Shown: one piece after another, positions 38,144 through 47,527 of the stretch
Position numbering within the stretch: position 1 is the stretch's first letter
Layout of the letters: each line of letters starts with the position of its first letter
From: Rhizobium rhizogenes
Lineage (GTDB): Bacteria; Pseudomonadota; Alphaproteobacteria; Rhizobiales; Rhizobiaceae
Length of the DNA stretch: 64,000 nt
Direction of reading: 5' to 3'
Assembly: GCF_002005205.3 (NCBI RefSeq)
Contig: NZ_CP019702.2
Location: 1,368,001-1,432,000, forward strand
The notes under the pieces: generated by a model
The model's database searches: none
What the model was told of the DNA's origin: nothing
What the model saw: only the letters and a program-made list of their open reading frames with translations
Translations under genes and position numbers: made by a program

Positions 38144-38271
38144 CTGACTGGACGACCAGAAATGCGATTGAGGGTGTTGCATTCATGGGGACGGGCAAAA
38201 TATCGCGCCCGCGAATTGCAACGGCATTACGGCTTTCCCGAAAAGCAGTTTTGCCGGCAGGCGACAGATGC

Positions 38272-39627
38272 TCAGCAATAGGGAAGGCTGATGCGGAAAC
38301 AGGCGCCGCCGGTAGAGGAATCACTGATGGCGATTTCGCCCTTATGGTAGCGAATGATTTCCTGAACGAGATTGAGACCAAGCCCGGTGCCACGGTCCTT
38401 CGGTCTCAGCCGGTGGAACGCGTCGAACACCAGTTCCCTGTCTTCTTCGGGAATTCCGTTGCCTTCGTCGGATATGTCGATCACCCGGTTCGCGGCGACT
38501 TTTACAGTGATCGTTCCGCGATTGCCGCCATGTTCGATGGCATTCTGCACGATATTCATAAGGGCACGCTGCAGCGAGGCGTCGTCCGCAAGGGCGAGAA
38601 TAGGTTCCTCTTCCGGCTCGAAAGAGAGATTATATCCCTGAGAGATGGCAAGCGGCGCCATATCCGCCACAACCGACCTGCACAGGCCGACGAGATCAAG
38701 CGGAACGAGGGGGGCCTTCTGCCCGCCGAGGCGCTGCAGATCGAGCAATTGTTCCGCCAGCACGGCGATGCGGCTGGCATCGGCCAATATCCTGTTTCGT
38801 GATGGGCCTTCCAATAGCGTTTCAACGCGGGTCTGGAGGATGGCGACGGGAGTTCGCAATTCATGGGCGGCGTCGAGAATGAAGCGCTTGTGCCGCTCGT
38901 AACCATCGTCGAGCCGTTTCAGCGCGCCGTTGACGGCATGCACCAGCGGCTGCACTTCTCTTGGAATATCGCCATCCGGCAACCGGTATCCGCGCTTGTC
39001 GATATCGATCGTTTCCGCCGTGCGAGCGATGGCGGACAGGGGGAGGAATTCCCTGCGGATGATCCAGGGAATGGTGATGATCGTGACGAGAGACATGATG
39101 AAGAGGATCGGCATGATCAGGATGTTGGAAAACAGCAATACCGGAAATGTCATGCTGAAGGGCCCGCCCTTGCCGATCATGGCGAATTCGCCTACCGGTC
39201 CGGAAACACGGCGAACGATGGCGATGCGCACGACGGCAAGATAGGAATAGGACAATGCCGCATCGCGTATGTCGGAGAGTCTGACGTCGCTGAGTTGCTG
39301 ATCCATGTTGCTGAAGGCTTCCGGTACCTGGCCGCCTTGTATGATTTCCCCCGCTTCGCTGACGGCAACGAACCAGAAATCGGGCGTGGTGTTGCGCAAC
39401 TCGGCGTACTCATTCGTTTCCTTCAGGACCAGTCGGCCATTTTCGTCCCGCACGAGCGCGTTGGCGGTGATCTGGGCTGCCTGCGGGCTGAGCAGCGCGC
39501 TGCCTGCGCCACCGCTTGACAGGTAGGCGACAAAGGCGGCGCTGACGATGAAAAGGCTGCCGATCTGGAAGAGCAGCAGCTGAATGGTCAGGCGGCGCTT
39601 GAGCGATTTTCTCTTCGCCGGCTTCAT
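38272..39627 (-). CDS. Two-component sensor histidine kinase
   Basis: A 451-residue membrane kinase. Helix 1 is near residues 14-34, a periplasmic sensor region covers about 35-160, and helix 2 is near 163-185 ([20 protein letters not shown]). A HAMP-like linker follows, then HisKA with [20 protein letters not shown], the N-box [14 protein letters not shown], and G-boxes [13 protein letters not shown] and [12 protein letters not shown]. It overlaps the response regulator stop by four bases. The architecture resembles TctE/QseC-type kinases. The signal is unknown; no transport gene next to it suggests one. Confidence 0.9.
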   Translation of the reverse strand: MKPAKRKSLKRRLTIQLLLFQIGSLFIVSAAFVAYLSSGGAGSALLSPQAAQITANALVRDENGRLVLKETNEYAELRNTTPDFWFVAVSEAGEIIQGGQVPEAFSNMDQQLSDVRLSDIRDAALSYSYLAVVRIAIVRRVSGPVGEFAMIGKGGPFSMTFPVLLFSNILIMPILFIMSLVTIITIPWIIRREFLPLSAIARTAETIDIDKRGYRLPDGDIPREVQPLVHAVNGALKRLDDGYERHKRFILDAAHELRTPVAILQTRVETLLEGPSRNRILADASRIAVLAEQLLDLQRLGGQKAPLVPLDLVGLCRSVVADMAPLAISQGYNLSFEPEEEPILALADDASLQRALMNIVQNAIEHGGNRGTITVKVAANRVIDISDEGNGIPEEDRELVFDAFHRLRPKDRGTGLGLNLVQEIIRYHKGEIAISDSSTGGACFRISLPYC

Positions 39628-40298
39628 GCCGCTGCCCTCAGGAGATAACCGACGCCCCGGATGCCGTGAACTTCGACACCCGCATCCGCTGCCGCCAGTT
39701 TGCGGCGCAGACGGGAAATATGGGAATCGAGTGCGTTGGATTGGATTTCATCATCGAAATTATAAACGGCTTCCTCAAGCAGCGAGCGCAGCACCGTTCT
39801 GCCCTGCCGCCGCAGGAGCGCCTCGAGGATAAGCAGCTCGCGTCTCGTCAGGGCAAGAAATTCGCCGGCGATGCGGACCTCACGGGTTTCGAAGCAAAAT
39901 TCCAGCTTGCCCAGTTTCGCCGTCATCGTCACGGCACTGGCCGGTCGTCGCATCAGGGCGCGGATACGAGCGAGTAGTTCCTCCACGGCGAAGGGTTTGG
40001 CCAGATAGTCGTCGGCGCCGAGGTTCAGCCCCTTTACCCGGTCGGCAAGCGCGCCCTGCGCCGTCAAAACGATGACGGGCGGGGTGACGGGCAGGAGACG
40101 CAGATCCTCTATAAGCTGGATACCGTCGCCATCGGGCAATTGCCGGTCCAGCACCACAAGGTCGTGAACGCCATCCATGATGGCATGGCGGGCAAGGTCG
40201 AGCGTGCCGACATTATCCACAATGATATCGAACCGGTGGAGCGCGGCGGACAGGGCTGCTGCCATTTCGCGTTCATCTTCAACAAGCAGCAGGCGCAT
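39624..40298 (-). CDS. OmpR-family response regulator
   Basis: A 224-residue receiver plus winged-helix regulator of the QseB/TctD type. MRLLLVEDEREM opens the receiver, the phospho-acceptor is in DLVVLDRQLPDGDG, the Lys in YLAKPFAVEE, and the C-terminal wHTH has LTRRELLILEALLRRQG and NALDSHISRLRRKL. I choose ATG 40298; the frame is open 32 codons upstream but that stretch has no receiver similarity. It is the first gene of a two-gene operon with the kinase. Bases 40299-40504 upstream must hold the promoter; no recognisable box was seen there. Confidence 0.9.
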   Translation of the reverse strand: MRLLLVEDEREMAAALSAALHRFDIIVDNVGTLDLARHAIMDGVHDLVVLDRQLPDGDGIQLIEDLRLLPVTPPVIVLTAQGALADRVKGLNLGADDYLAKPFAVEELLARIRALMRRPASAVTMTAKLGKLEFCFETREVRIAGEFLALTRRELLILEALLRRQGRTVLRSLLEEAVYNFDDEIQSNALDSHISRLRRKLAAADAGVEVHGIRGVGYLLRAAA

Positions 40299-40504
40299 GA
40301 ATTGGTCTCGGCAGGGTCCTGGCGCACCTCCCCGGAGCGGGAGTGCGTGAGATGAAATGACGGCTTCGTTGAGGTGACGAAGAAATATCGCCATACGGAA
40401 ACGCGGTTAAAGACCGCATTCCCGCAGAGCTTCACTCATCCTGCCATTTTCGGATTGCCTAAACATTACGCCTCTCCCGTCTGCAAAACGCAGGCAAGAA
40501 GCGA

Positions 40505-41740
40505 CTATTGCCGAGCCTGCGCGGTATCCGGGACGATGCGATAGTCGTCGATACGGCCCGCCGGCGCATCGGCCATTTCGCCGCGCTTCGTCAGTCGCTC
40601 GCGCGGCGATTCAACCACCGAGACGCGTGTAGGCCCGGCAGTCAAAGGGGCGTCGCCCAACAGCTTGTCGCCGCCATCGAGATTGGGATCGGTCAGGCTG
40701 ATTGGCTGCGTGCGAACCTGCCCGGCGTCGATGCCGAGTGCCGGCAGCGAGGTGAGCGCCGGCAGGTTGCTGCCGTCCAGTTTCACAAGATCCGGGCCTG
40801 CGCTATCCAGATGTCTGCGCACGAATTTCTCGACGTAAAAAGCAAGCTTGCGTTTGCCGGCCTGCGTCATGCCGATGCCGTCCGCCTCACGCAGGCGGGC
40901 CTGCTGGCCGTTCATGTCATAACCGGTGATGACGAATTTCCCGCCTTCATCGACGAAACCGTCCCACACATCCACGAATTCACCGCCATATTTTTCGACA
41001 TGGCTGCGATAAAGCCGGTTGAAGCCGACGAGATCGGCCGTGAGAGAGGGGGACTGGAAGGCGGGCAGACCAACCCAGAGCAGCGGTACTTTCGGGCGGC
41101 CCGCAAGGGTCAGAAGTTCGTCGATCCGCCGTTCATATTCCTTGAACCAGACGTCAGTGCCGAATTTTTCCCTGACATCGCCGATCTGCATCTGCTGGCG
41201 GTCGTTCGATCCCATCATGATGACGATGGTGGCCGGATTGGTCTCGGTTATGAATTGCGGCAGATTGGCGAACCAGTCGTAATAATCCGTGCGGACGAGG
41301 CCGGAAGAACCGTTCGCACGTACATCAACGGCGATTGCCGGCGAACTGGCGAAGGCATTGACCAGCTCCTCCCCCATGCCGCCGGCGAGGAAATCACCGA
41401 TAACGAGAACGCGTCTTGCATTTTCAAGCTTGGCGGCGGGTTCCGGTTTTGCGGTTCGCATCTGTACGACCGACGGCGCTTTTCGGGCGGGTTGCGGGCG
41501 TGTGACGGATCGTTCGCGCGGCGCGGCCGGAAAATCCCGCCGGTTGCGGGGCTGGTATTCGCGGCCGGAGGCGCCATCGCGGCCCACCGGCTTGCCAAAC
41601 AGCATCTCAAACAGGGTGCGACGCTGCTCCTGGGCAAAGGTCTCGGATGGAATGAGAGGCACGCAGAGGACAGCGGAAAGAATGACGGCGCTGACGCGCC
41701 AGCCTGCTTTAACACGCTTCACCTGAGGCTTCGTACTCAT
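40505..41740 (-). CDS. SGNH-fold (DUF459) protein, predicted catalytically inactive
   Basis: A 411-residue secreted protein. The N-terminal signal or anchor is at about residues 14-36 (VSAVILSAVLCVPLIPSETFAQ), followed by a Pro/Arg-rich linker to about residue 100. The SGNH/DUF459 domain runs from VLVIGDFLAGGMGEEL to about residue 335. The block-I Ser is replaced by Phe (GDFL instead of GDSL), and the block-V DxxH has Gly for His (DGIGMTQAG). Block III GSND is kept. A Thr/Ser/Pro-rich tail follows. Start ATG 41740 is chosen because it opens the signal peptide. It neighbours a lytic transglycosylase, so a non-catalytic cell-wall or polysaccharide-binding role is plausible. Confidence 0.8.
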   Translation of the reverse strand: MSTKPQVKRVKAGWRVSAVILSAVLCVPLIPSETFAQEQRRTLFEMLFGKPVGRDGASGREYQPRNRRDFPAAPRERSVTRPQPARKAPSVVQMRTAKPEPAAKLENARRVLVIGDFLAGGMGEELVNAFASSPAIAVDVRANGSSGLVRTDYYDWFANLPQFITETNPATIVIMMGSNDRQQMQIGDVREKFGTDVWFKEYERRIDELLTLAGRPKVPLLWVGLPAFQSPSLTADLVGFNRLYRSHVEKYGGEFVDVWDGFVDEGGKFVITGYDMNGQQARLREADGIGMTQAGKRKLAFYVEKFVRRHLDSAGPDLVKLDGSNLPALTSLPALGIDAGQVRTQPISLTDPNLDGGDKLLGDAPLTAGPTRVSVVESPRERLTKRGEMADAPAGRIDDYRIVPDTAQARQ

Positions 41741-41804
41741 GACATAGACCTTTCCGGGTGGCTCGGCGGCATTGGTGGAAGCCGCCGAATTTGCCGGCAT
41801 ATTA

Positions 41805-43028
41805 TCAATTGCGCAGGGCTCTGAGCAATCGCTGCGACGGCTGGCCGTCATTTTCCATGCCCATGCGGGACTGGATGGCGCTGATGGCGGCTTTCGAACC
41901 GGAGCCGAAATTGCCGTCGATCTCGCCGTCGTAATAACCGAGTTCCTTCATGCGGGTCTGGAGTTCGAATTTTTCACGAATGTCCAGCGTGCCGTCCGGG
42001 CGCGGCCATTTCTGCTGCATGCCACCATAACCGGCGATCTCGTCCGCAAGCAGGCCGACGGCCAAGGCATAGCTGTCGGATGCGTTGTATTTCTTGATGG
42101 TGAAGAAGTTCTTCATCATCAGGAAGCCGGGACCGTTTGCCCCGCCCTGCATTTTCAGCATGGCGCGGTCGGAACCGCGGGTGAAGTTCTTGCCGTTCGG
42201 ACGGGTGAAGCCGAGCTTTGCCCATTCCGAAATGGTCTTCGTCTGGCCTTCATAGCGGGCACCGCCACGCGGCACGGTGGTTTCATAACCCCAGGTCCGG
42301 CCGGGTTCCCAGCCGTTCTTGGAAAGAAGATTGGCAGCGGTTGCCAGCGCGTCGGGAACCGAGTGCCAGATGTCGCGCTTGCCGTTGCCATCCGCATCCA
42401 CCGCGTAAAGCAGGTAGCTTGTCGGAATGAATTGGGTGTGACCCATCGCCCCGGCCCAGGAGCCCGTCAGCTGCTTCGGCGTCACATCGCCCGCCTGGAG
42501 AATCTTGAGCGCGGCGATCAGCTGCGTGCGTGCGAATTTGGCGCGCTTGGGGTCGGAATAGGCGAGCGTGGCCAGCGCCTGCGGAATATTGTGCAGTCGC
42601 TCCGGCTTTTCGAGAACCGCGCCGTAATTGGATTCCATCGACCAGATCGCGAGAATGATGTGTTTGTCGACATTGAAGTTGCGCTCGATCCAGTTGAGGG
42701 TCGTCGCATGCTTCATCTTCATCTCACGGCCGATCCGCACCGTGTAAGGGTTGACGCGGGAATCGAGATAATCCCAGATCTGCGTGGTGAATTCCGGCTG
42801 GAAGGTCGCCTTGCGCAGCGCGTCCGGGTCCGGTTCGCTGACGCCGGCGAAGGCCTTGTGGTAGGTCGCCTTGCTAATGCCTTCTTTCGCGGCTGTTGCG
42901 TAGAACTGGTTGATCCACTGTCTGAATCCGGCATCGGCATGGGCCGAAACGGGTGTCAGCGAGATCACCAGACCTGCAACCATCATGCAGCCGAATTTGC
43001 GGACATCTGAAAGGATCATCTTTGTCAT
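41805..43028 (-). CDS. Lytic murein transglycosylase (MltB-like) with peptidoglycan-binding domain
   Basis: A 407-residue periplasmic enzyme. The signal peptide ends near SAHA at about residue 33. The SLT_2/MltB catalytic domain contains IWSMESNYGAVLEK with the catalytic Glu, GSWAGAMGHTQFIPTSYL and DADGNGKRDIWHSVPDALA. A C-terminal PG_binding_1 domain follows (LQTRMKELGYYDGEIDGNFG). It cleaves the MurNAc-GlcNAc bond, forming 1,6-anhydro ends. The start is uncertain: ATG 43028 is used, ATG 43019 would also keep the signal peptide, and an upstream ATG at 43076 would extend it by 16 residues. Confidence 0.9.
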   Translation of the reverse strand: MTKMILSDVRKFGCMMVAGLVISLTPVSAHADAGFRQWINQFYATAAKEGISKATYHKAFAGVSEPDPDALRKATFQPEFTTQIWDYLDSRVNPYTVRIGREMKMKHATTLNWIERNFNVDKHIILAIWSMESNYGAVLEKPERLHNIPQALATLAYSDPKRAKFARTQLIAALKILQAGDVTPKQLTGSWAGAMGHTQFIPTSYLLYAVDADGNGKRDIWHSVPDALATAANLLSKNGWEPGRTWGYETTVPRGGARYEGQTKTISEWAKLGFTRPNGKNFTRGSDRAMLKMQGGANGPGFLMMKNFFTIKKYNASDSYALAVGLLADEIAGYGGMQQKWPRPDGTLDIREKFELQTRMKELGYYDGEIDGNFGSGSKAAISAIQSRMGMENDGQPSQRLLRALRN

Positions 43029-43155
43029 CGTCAGTCTTTCGTTCTCTCGAATGTCATTTCGATTGCGAAAACGCATCGGGCGTCATCATGGATAACAAAA
43101 GAACGTCAACAAATTCTTTACCATTAATAGATGGTAGCGTCACCCTTTACAAAAC

Positions 43156-43178
43156 GTTGTTATTTTTGAAATAACAAC
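43156..43178. repeat. Perfect 10-bp AT-rich inverted repeat upstream of galU
   Basis: GTTGTTATTT (43156-43165) and AAATAACAAC (43169-43178) with a TTG loop, 45 bases before galU. It lies in the divergent region shared with the transglycosylase gene. It could be an operator or an mRNA 5' hairpin. Not recognised. Confidence 0.5.
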
Positions 43179-43223
43179 AGCGTGCGGGGATTGTGATCAA
43201 GTTTTATCTCTCAGGAGGGATAT

Positions 43224-44111
43224 GTGGTAGAACAGAAGAAAATTCGGAAGGCCGTATTTCCGGTCGCGGGCCTCGGCACCCGTTTCCTGCCCGCAACCAA
43301 GGCGGTTCCGAAAGAAATGCTCACCGTCGTCGACAAGCCGGTCATTCAATACGTCGTCGATGAGGCGGCGGAAGCAGGCATTGAGCATTTTGTATTTGTC
43401 ACTGGCCGCGGCAAGGCGGTGATCGAAGATTATTTTGATATTCAATTTGAACTCGAACAGATGCTGCGTGAGCGCAACAAGAATGCCGAGCTGACATTGC
43501 TGGCCGGCCTTCTGCCCAAGGCGGGTACGGCAAGCTTCACACGCCAGCAGGTGCCGCTCGGTCTTGGCCATGCGGTCTGGTGCGCGCGCGATATCGTCGG
43601 CGATGAACCTTTCGCCGTGCTTTTGCCCGACATGATCATGCATTCGCAGAAAAGCTGCCTGAAGGGCATGGTCGAACTCTACGACCAGACCGCCGGCAAT
43701 GTCATCGCGGTGCAGGAGTGCGCTCCCGACCAGACACATAAATACGGTATCGTCGGTGTTGGCGATGCGGTCGGCGAAGGTTTCAAGATCACCGAAATGG
43801 TCGAAAAGCCGGCCAAGGGGACGGCACCGTCGAATTTCTATATCAACGGCCGTTACATCCTTCAGCCCGAGATTTTCGATATTCTTGAAAATCAGGAACG
43901 CGGTGCCGGCAACGAAATCCAGCTGACGGATGGCATGCTGACGCTTGCCAAGTCGCAGGAATTCTCCGGCTATCATTTCCGTGGCCAGACCTTTGATTGC
44001 GGTGCCAAGGATGGCTTCATCCTCGCGAACGTCGCCTTCGCCCTTGAACGCGCCGATATCCGTCCGGCGATCGAAGAGCCGATCAAGACCCTGATCGACG
44101 GGTTGAAGTAA
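43224..44111 (+). CDS. galU: UTP--glucose-1-phosphate uridylyltransferase
   Basis: A 295-residue GalU (called ExoN in rhizobial exopolysaccharide work). The nucleotide-binding signature is [20 protein letters not shown], followed by [30 protein letters not shown] and [20 protein letters not shown]. The GTG start at 43224 follows AGGAGGGA. It makes UDP-glucose from UTP and glucose-1-phosphate for exopolysaccharide, LPS and cyclic glucan synthesis. It is monocistronic, with a good terminator at 44131. Confidence 0.95.
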   Translation: MVEQKKIRKAVFPVAGLGTRFLPATKAVPKEMLTVVDKPVIQYVVDEAAEAGIEHFVFVTGRGKAVIEDYFDIQFELEQMLRERNKNAELTLLAGLLPKAGTASFTRQQVPLGLGHAVWCARDIVGDEPFAVLLPDMIMHSQKSCLKGMVELYDQTAGNVIAVQECAPDQTHKYGIVGVGDAVGEGFKITEMVEKPAKGTAPSNFYINGRYILQPEIFDILENQERGAGNEIQLTDGMLTLAKSQEFSGYHFRGQTFDCGAKDGFILANVAFALERADIRPAIEEPIKTLIDGLK

Positions 44112-44130
44112 TCGATACCAACAGCCAAAG

Positions 44131-44160
44131 AAATCCCGGCCTTCGCGCCGGGATTTTTGT
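44131..44160 (+). terminator. Rho-independent terminator after galU
   Basis: AAATCCCGGC (44131-44140) pairs perfectly with GCCGGGATTT (44147-44156), loop CTTCGC, followed by TTGTTT. It is 20 bases after the galU stop and would also serve the convergent beta-barrel gene. Confidence 0.85.
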
Positions 44161-44167
44161 TTGGCGA

Positions 44168-45670
44168 TTATCGTTTGAGGACAAGTCCTGCGCCGACGCG
44201 GAATTCGCTGCTGTCATAGACCGGTGTCCACTGGTAGCTGACGTCCGCAGTCAGGTCGAGATAGCGGTTCAGTCCCCAGGTCAGTCCGGCGCCGGCCGTA
44301 TATTCCACGGCGTTTTCCATGTCGGAGGAGGGGAATGTGCGATGCACGATCTGCCCTGTCAGTCGCGCCACCAGATTGCTGCGCAATTCGTGCGTCAGGC
44401 CGGCATCCAGCCGATAGGAAATCCAGCCGCCCTGCGGGCCGCCGGCAAAATCCTCAATCGTCGTGCGCAGGCCGAGATTGACATTCGTGCCGCGCTGGGG
44501 CGACCAGTTGAGTTCGCCATCCAGCGTCAGGGCGTCGATGGCGGCGAGACGGTCGTCATCATATTGTTTGCGCAGATAACCGATGGCGGCCTCGCCGCGA
44601 GTCTTCTCGCCCAGGTCGACTTCCGTCCCGATCTTGGCGCCATAGGAGTTGGAAGAACGGGCGTAACCCGAATTGTCGAGACGCCTGTCATATTTGGTTG
44701 TGCCAGCATTTAGCTCCAGAAAGGGAATGAGTGCCGGCGACAGTTCGTAGCCGATGCGTCCGCGCAGGTTCGCGCTGTTCTGGTCGCGGTCGCTAAGGCT
44801 GATCGGCCTTCCATCGAGACCTTTCGCATCCGTATAGACCGTGCGCGACAGATCGAGCGCCGCCAGCCCGCGAAGCCTGCCGAAATCCCGCTCTATCGAC
44901 GCGCCGGTGGTGAAGCGATGTTCACCGCCCTGCACGGCAGCGCCAGTCAGGGCATTCGGGTCCGTTGTGTCTTCACGGCTGAATTCGTAGCCGGCCTTGA
45001 GGTTGGCCCTTGTCTCCTCACCGAGATCAAGACGCAGATCTGCCTCTATCCGCGCCCGTGGCTCTTCGCCGTCCTTGTCGCCGCCGAAATTTCTTTCCCA
45101 GGCACCATCGCCGGTCACCGTCAGCGCGTGACGGGACCAGTCACTTGTGAGCGTGCCGCGTATGCCCGTCGTCAGATAGTTGCGTCTTGAGGGACCGCCG
45201 GTATTCGTCTGTTTTTCCGTATTGATCGTCTGGCTGATCGAAGGCCGCAGCAGGAAGGTGCCGAGCCGGATGCCGGGGGTCTGGCCGGGCTCGGTGGCTA
45301 TTCGGGGATTTTCGCCGCCATCCACCGTCGGTTCATAGGGGTTCTCCGCGTCGACATAGGCTTGACCCGCTTCGTCCTGCTGCTCGTAAATCGGGTCGCC
45401 GGGATTGTTCGAAGGACGCCAGAGTTGCGGCACGGGCGCAGGTGTCGCCTGCGCTGTGCCTGTGCTCGCGTCTGCGCCAGTGCCCGTTACCACGGGGGCC
45501 GCAACGGTTCCGTCTCCGGCAGTCGTGGCGCCAGGCAATAACGGTGCAGCGGTGGTCGCCGTCTGCGCAAAAGCGCTTCCCGTGGCAGGGCAAAGAAGCG
45601 TGCAGGCAAGCAACAGGGTTGCTGCTTTCCGCGACGTCGGCAGACGTGTGGCGGCGCCCTTCACATTCAT
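44168..45670 (-). CDS. Outer-membrane beta-barrel protein (putative porin, BBP2-like)
   Basis: A 500-residue secreted protein. The signal peptide ends at SAFAQ (about residue 36). A low-complexity Ala/Thr/Pro region spans about 37-85. After about residue 130 there are regularly alternating amphipathic strands (HALTVTGDGAWERNF, RANLKAGYEFSRED, TYRLDAGLTHEL-like blocks), ending YDSSEFRVGAGLVLKR with an aromatic-poor terminal strand. This fits the putative beta-barrel porin 2 class, often found with polysaccharide genes. AGAGGA directly abuts ATG 45670, so GTG 45664, with 6-base spacing, is an equally good start. A CtrA-like box lies 129 bases upstream. Confidence 0.75.
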   Translation of the reverse strand: MNVKGAATRLPTSRKAATLLLACTLLCPATGSAFAQTATTAAPLLPGATTAGDGTVAAPVVTGTGADASTGTAQATPAPVPQLWRPSNNPGDPIYEQQDEAGQAYVDAENPYEPTVDGGENPRIATEPGQTPGIRLGTFLLRPSISQTINTEKQTNTGGPSRRNYLTTGIRGTLTSDWSRHALTVTGDGAWERNFGGDKDGEEPRARIEADLRLDLGEETRANLKAGYEFSREDTTDPNALTGAAVQGGEHRFTTGASIERDFGRLRGLAALDLSRTVYTDAKGLDGRPISLSDRDQNSANLRGRIGYELSPALIPFLELNAGTTKYDRRLDNSGYARSSNSYGAKIGTEVDLGEKTRGEAAIGYLRKQYDDDRLAAIDALTLDGELNWSPQRGTNVNLGLRTTIEDFAGGPQGGWISYRLDAGLTHELRSNLVARLTGQIVHRTFPSSDMENAVEYTAGAGLTWGLNRYLDLTADVSYQWTPVYDSSEFRVGAGLVLKR

Positions 45671-46090
45671 TCCTCTTCACCCGGCGAATTTGGCCGATGC
45701 CGGATCGAAGCTCGCCGGATCATTTCTCTCCGGCCTCAAGAATGGGAGGCCGATGAAATGACGTAGGAGAATCTGGGACCAGACAGACGACGCACGTTTT
45801 AACATCGCTTTAACAATAGGTTTTTTATGGTTAACAGTTGATAAAGATCACCGGAGTTTCAGCACTTCGGCAGGCGCGGGAAAATCGGCGTATCTTGCAG
45901 TCACTTGCCGGGTTCGCATGTCTTTCAGCCGGATGACCGGGGAGAACATGCCGCAATGCAAAATATTTCTAATATGATAAGATTTAAACGTTTCAATTTG
46001 GCACGGAATCGCCCTATGATTTAAAGGAATTGGTTTTTCTATTGCTCGGCAAATCCTGTTGATTTTTATTTTGTGTGACAGCGTCGTTTC
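45671..46090. promoter_or_regulatory. 420-base divergent region between beta-barrel and PAS genes
   Basis: No gene was found here. The part next to the barrel gene is GC-rich, with several short CCGG-containing repeats. From 45795 onward it is AT-rich. It contains the CtrA-like element listed separately and a TTTAACA direct repeat at 45798 and 45809 (11-base spacing). The last 100 bases before the PAS gene are strongly AT-rich, as expected for its promoter. Confidence 0.5.
45799..45814. promoter_or_regulatory. CtrA-binding-site-like element TTAA-N7-TTAAC
   Basis: TTAA (45799-45802), seven bases, then TTAAC (45810-45814): an exact match to the full CtrA consensus known from Caulobacter and other alphaproteobacteria. 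A weaker copy with one mismatch (TTAA-N7-TAAA) follows at 45831-45845. The position, 129 bases upstream of the beta-barrel start and 277 before the PAS gene, suits regulation of the former. Binding is not demonstrated. Confidence 0.55.
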
Positions 46091-46456
46091 ATGAATCCCG
46101 TTTTGAATATCAAGCAGGTCGGTTTTTATTGCTGGGATATTACCAACGACCGATTCTATCTGGATGAGGTCTGCGCTGAGCTTTTCGGTATTCCGCTAAA
46201 GCAGGCGATGCAGGGCATCAGCATTTTCAAGATGCTCGAAAAAGTGGACCTCGACCATCGAAACAATGTGATTGAGACCGCGTTGATCACCCTGAAGGCT
46301 GCCAGCTTCTACCATCAGGAATATGCCGTTCGCCGCGACGATGGTTCGGTGTCGTGGATAAGGACGGTCGGACGGTATCTGGTCGATGAAGAGAATATCC
46401 CCTTCAAGCGGCTGGGAACGATGGAGGAAATTTCTCCGCCGGACCTGCGGCACTAA
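46091..46456 (+). CDS. Single PAS-domain protein
   Basis: A 121-residue protein consisting almost entirely of one PAS_3-type fold. GFYCWDITNDRFYLDEVCAE begins the domain, with HQEYAVRRDDGSVSWIRTVG and RYLVDEENIPFKRLGTMEEI closing it. No kinase, cyclase or HTH output is attached. The next gene (KpsF/GutQ) starts 60 bases later, so a shared transcript is possible. Proteins like this may bind a ligand and act on a partner in trans. Partner unknown. Confidence 0.8.
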   Translation: MNPVLNIKQVGFYCWDITNDRFYLDEVCAELFGIPLKQAMQGISIFKMLEKVDLDHRNNVIETALITLKAASFYHQEYAVRRDDGSVSWIRTVGRYLVDEENIPFKRLGTMEEISPPDLRH

Positions 46457-46516
46457 AAAGCTGCGCTGTCTGGCTGCAGAGTGGACTTCTTCCGGATGAA
46501 AGAGTAACAGTCGGCC

Positions 46517-47512
46517 ATGATTACGCGCGCCGTCAAACTGGTTGAAGACAATGCCATCGAATCCGCTGTGCGGACGATTTCGGTGGAGCGGGCTGGCCTT
46601 GCCGCCCTTGAGGATGCTTTGAGGAACGGACTTTCCGAGCCGTTTTGCAAGGCGATCGAGACCATCGGCCAGTCGAATGGCCGACTCATCATCACTGGCG
46701 TTGGAAAAAGCGGCCATATCGGTGCCAAGCTTGCTGCCACCTTCGCCTCCACGGGAACGCCTGCCTTTTTTGTGCATGCGGCCGAGGCAAATCACGGCGA
46801 TCTGGGCATGATTGGTGGCGATGATGTGGTGCTGGCCATTTCAAAAGGCGGCGAAAGCGCGGAACTGCGCAGTATTATCAATTATTCGCGCCGTTTTTCC
46901 ATTCCACTGATCGCACTGACCTGTTCGGAGACCTCATCTCTGGCGAAGGCCTCCGATATCGTGCTTCTGATTCCCAATGAACAGGAAGCCTGCCCGCTCG
47001 GCCTTGCACCCACGACCTCCACATTGATGCAGCTGGCGCTTGGCGATGCCCTGGCAGTCGCGCTTCTGGAGGCACGGAATTTCACCGCCGGCGATTTCAG
47101 GGTGTTTCATCCCGGCGGCAAGCTGGGTGCCAGCCTTACGCTGGTCGGCGATATCATGCATATCGGCGACCGCGTGCCTCTGGTCGCCAGGGGAACGGCC
47201 ATGCCGGAAGCGGTCGGCGTTCTCGCTCGCAAACATTTCGGCTGCGTCGGCATTCTGGATGAGGATGGGCGTCTATGCGGCATCGTCACCGAGGGCGACA
47301 TGGCGCGCAACCTGTCGCGCAACCTCGCCGAATTGACGGTGGATGACATCATGACCCACACGCCGAAGACGGTCAAAAAATCGGTTCTGGCGACCAGTGC
47401 GCTGGCTACTCTTGAAAAGTTCCACATCGGCGCGCTGATCGTGGTCGATGATGATAACCGGCCGATCGGGCTGGTGCATTTCCACGATCTGTTGAGAATT
47501 GGTGTGGCCTGA
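46517..47512 (+). CDS. KpsF/GutQ family sugar-phosphate isomerase (arabinose-5-phosphate isomerase)
   Basis: A 331-residue protein. The N-terminal SIS domain (about 40-175) carries GRLIITGVGKSGHIGAKLAA, the catalytic-site HAAEANHGDLGMI and ISKGGESAELRSI. Two C-terminal CBS domains cover about 210-325 (GDIMHIGDRVPLVARG; DIMTHTPKTVKKSVLA). The enzyme interconverts ribulose-5-phosphate and arabinose-5-phosphate, the first step towards KDO for LPS or K-antigen. The length and SIS-CBS-CBS order match KdsD/KpsF. Whether it is the only such enzyme in the genome cannot be seen here. Confidence 0.9.
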   Translation: MITRAVKLVEDNAIESAVRTISVERAGLAALEDALRNGLSEPFCKAIETIGQSNGRLIITGVGKSGHIGAKLAATFASTGTPAFFVHAAEANHGDLGMIGGDDVVLAISKGGESAELRSIINYSRRFSIPLIALTCSETSSLAKASDIVLLIPNEQEACPLGLAPTTSTLMQLALGDALAVALLEARNFTAGDFRVFHPGGKLGASLTLVGDIMHIGDRVPLVARGTAMPEAVGVLARKHFGCVGILDEDGRLCGIVTEGDMARNLSRNLAELTVDDIMTHTPKTVKKSVLATSALATLEKFHIGALIVVDDDNRPIGLVHFHDLLRIGVA

Positions 47513-47527
47513 GGCCGGTTCGTCCTG

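Noticed and set aside
46007..46021. TGGCAC-like sigma-54 promoter before the PAS gene
   Set aside because: The -24 half is perfect, but the -12 GC is displaced by one base and TTGC is missing, so spacing rules it out.
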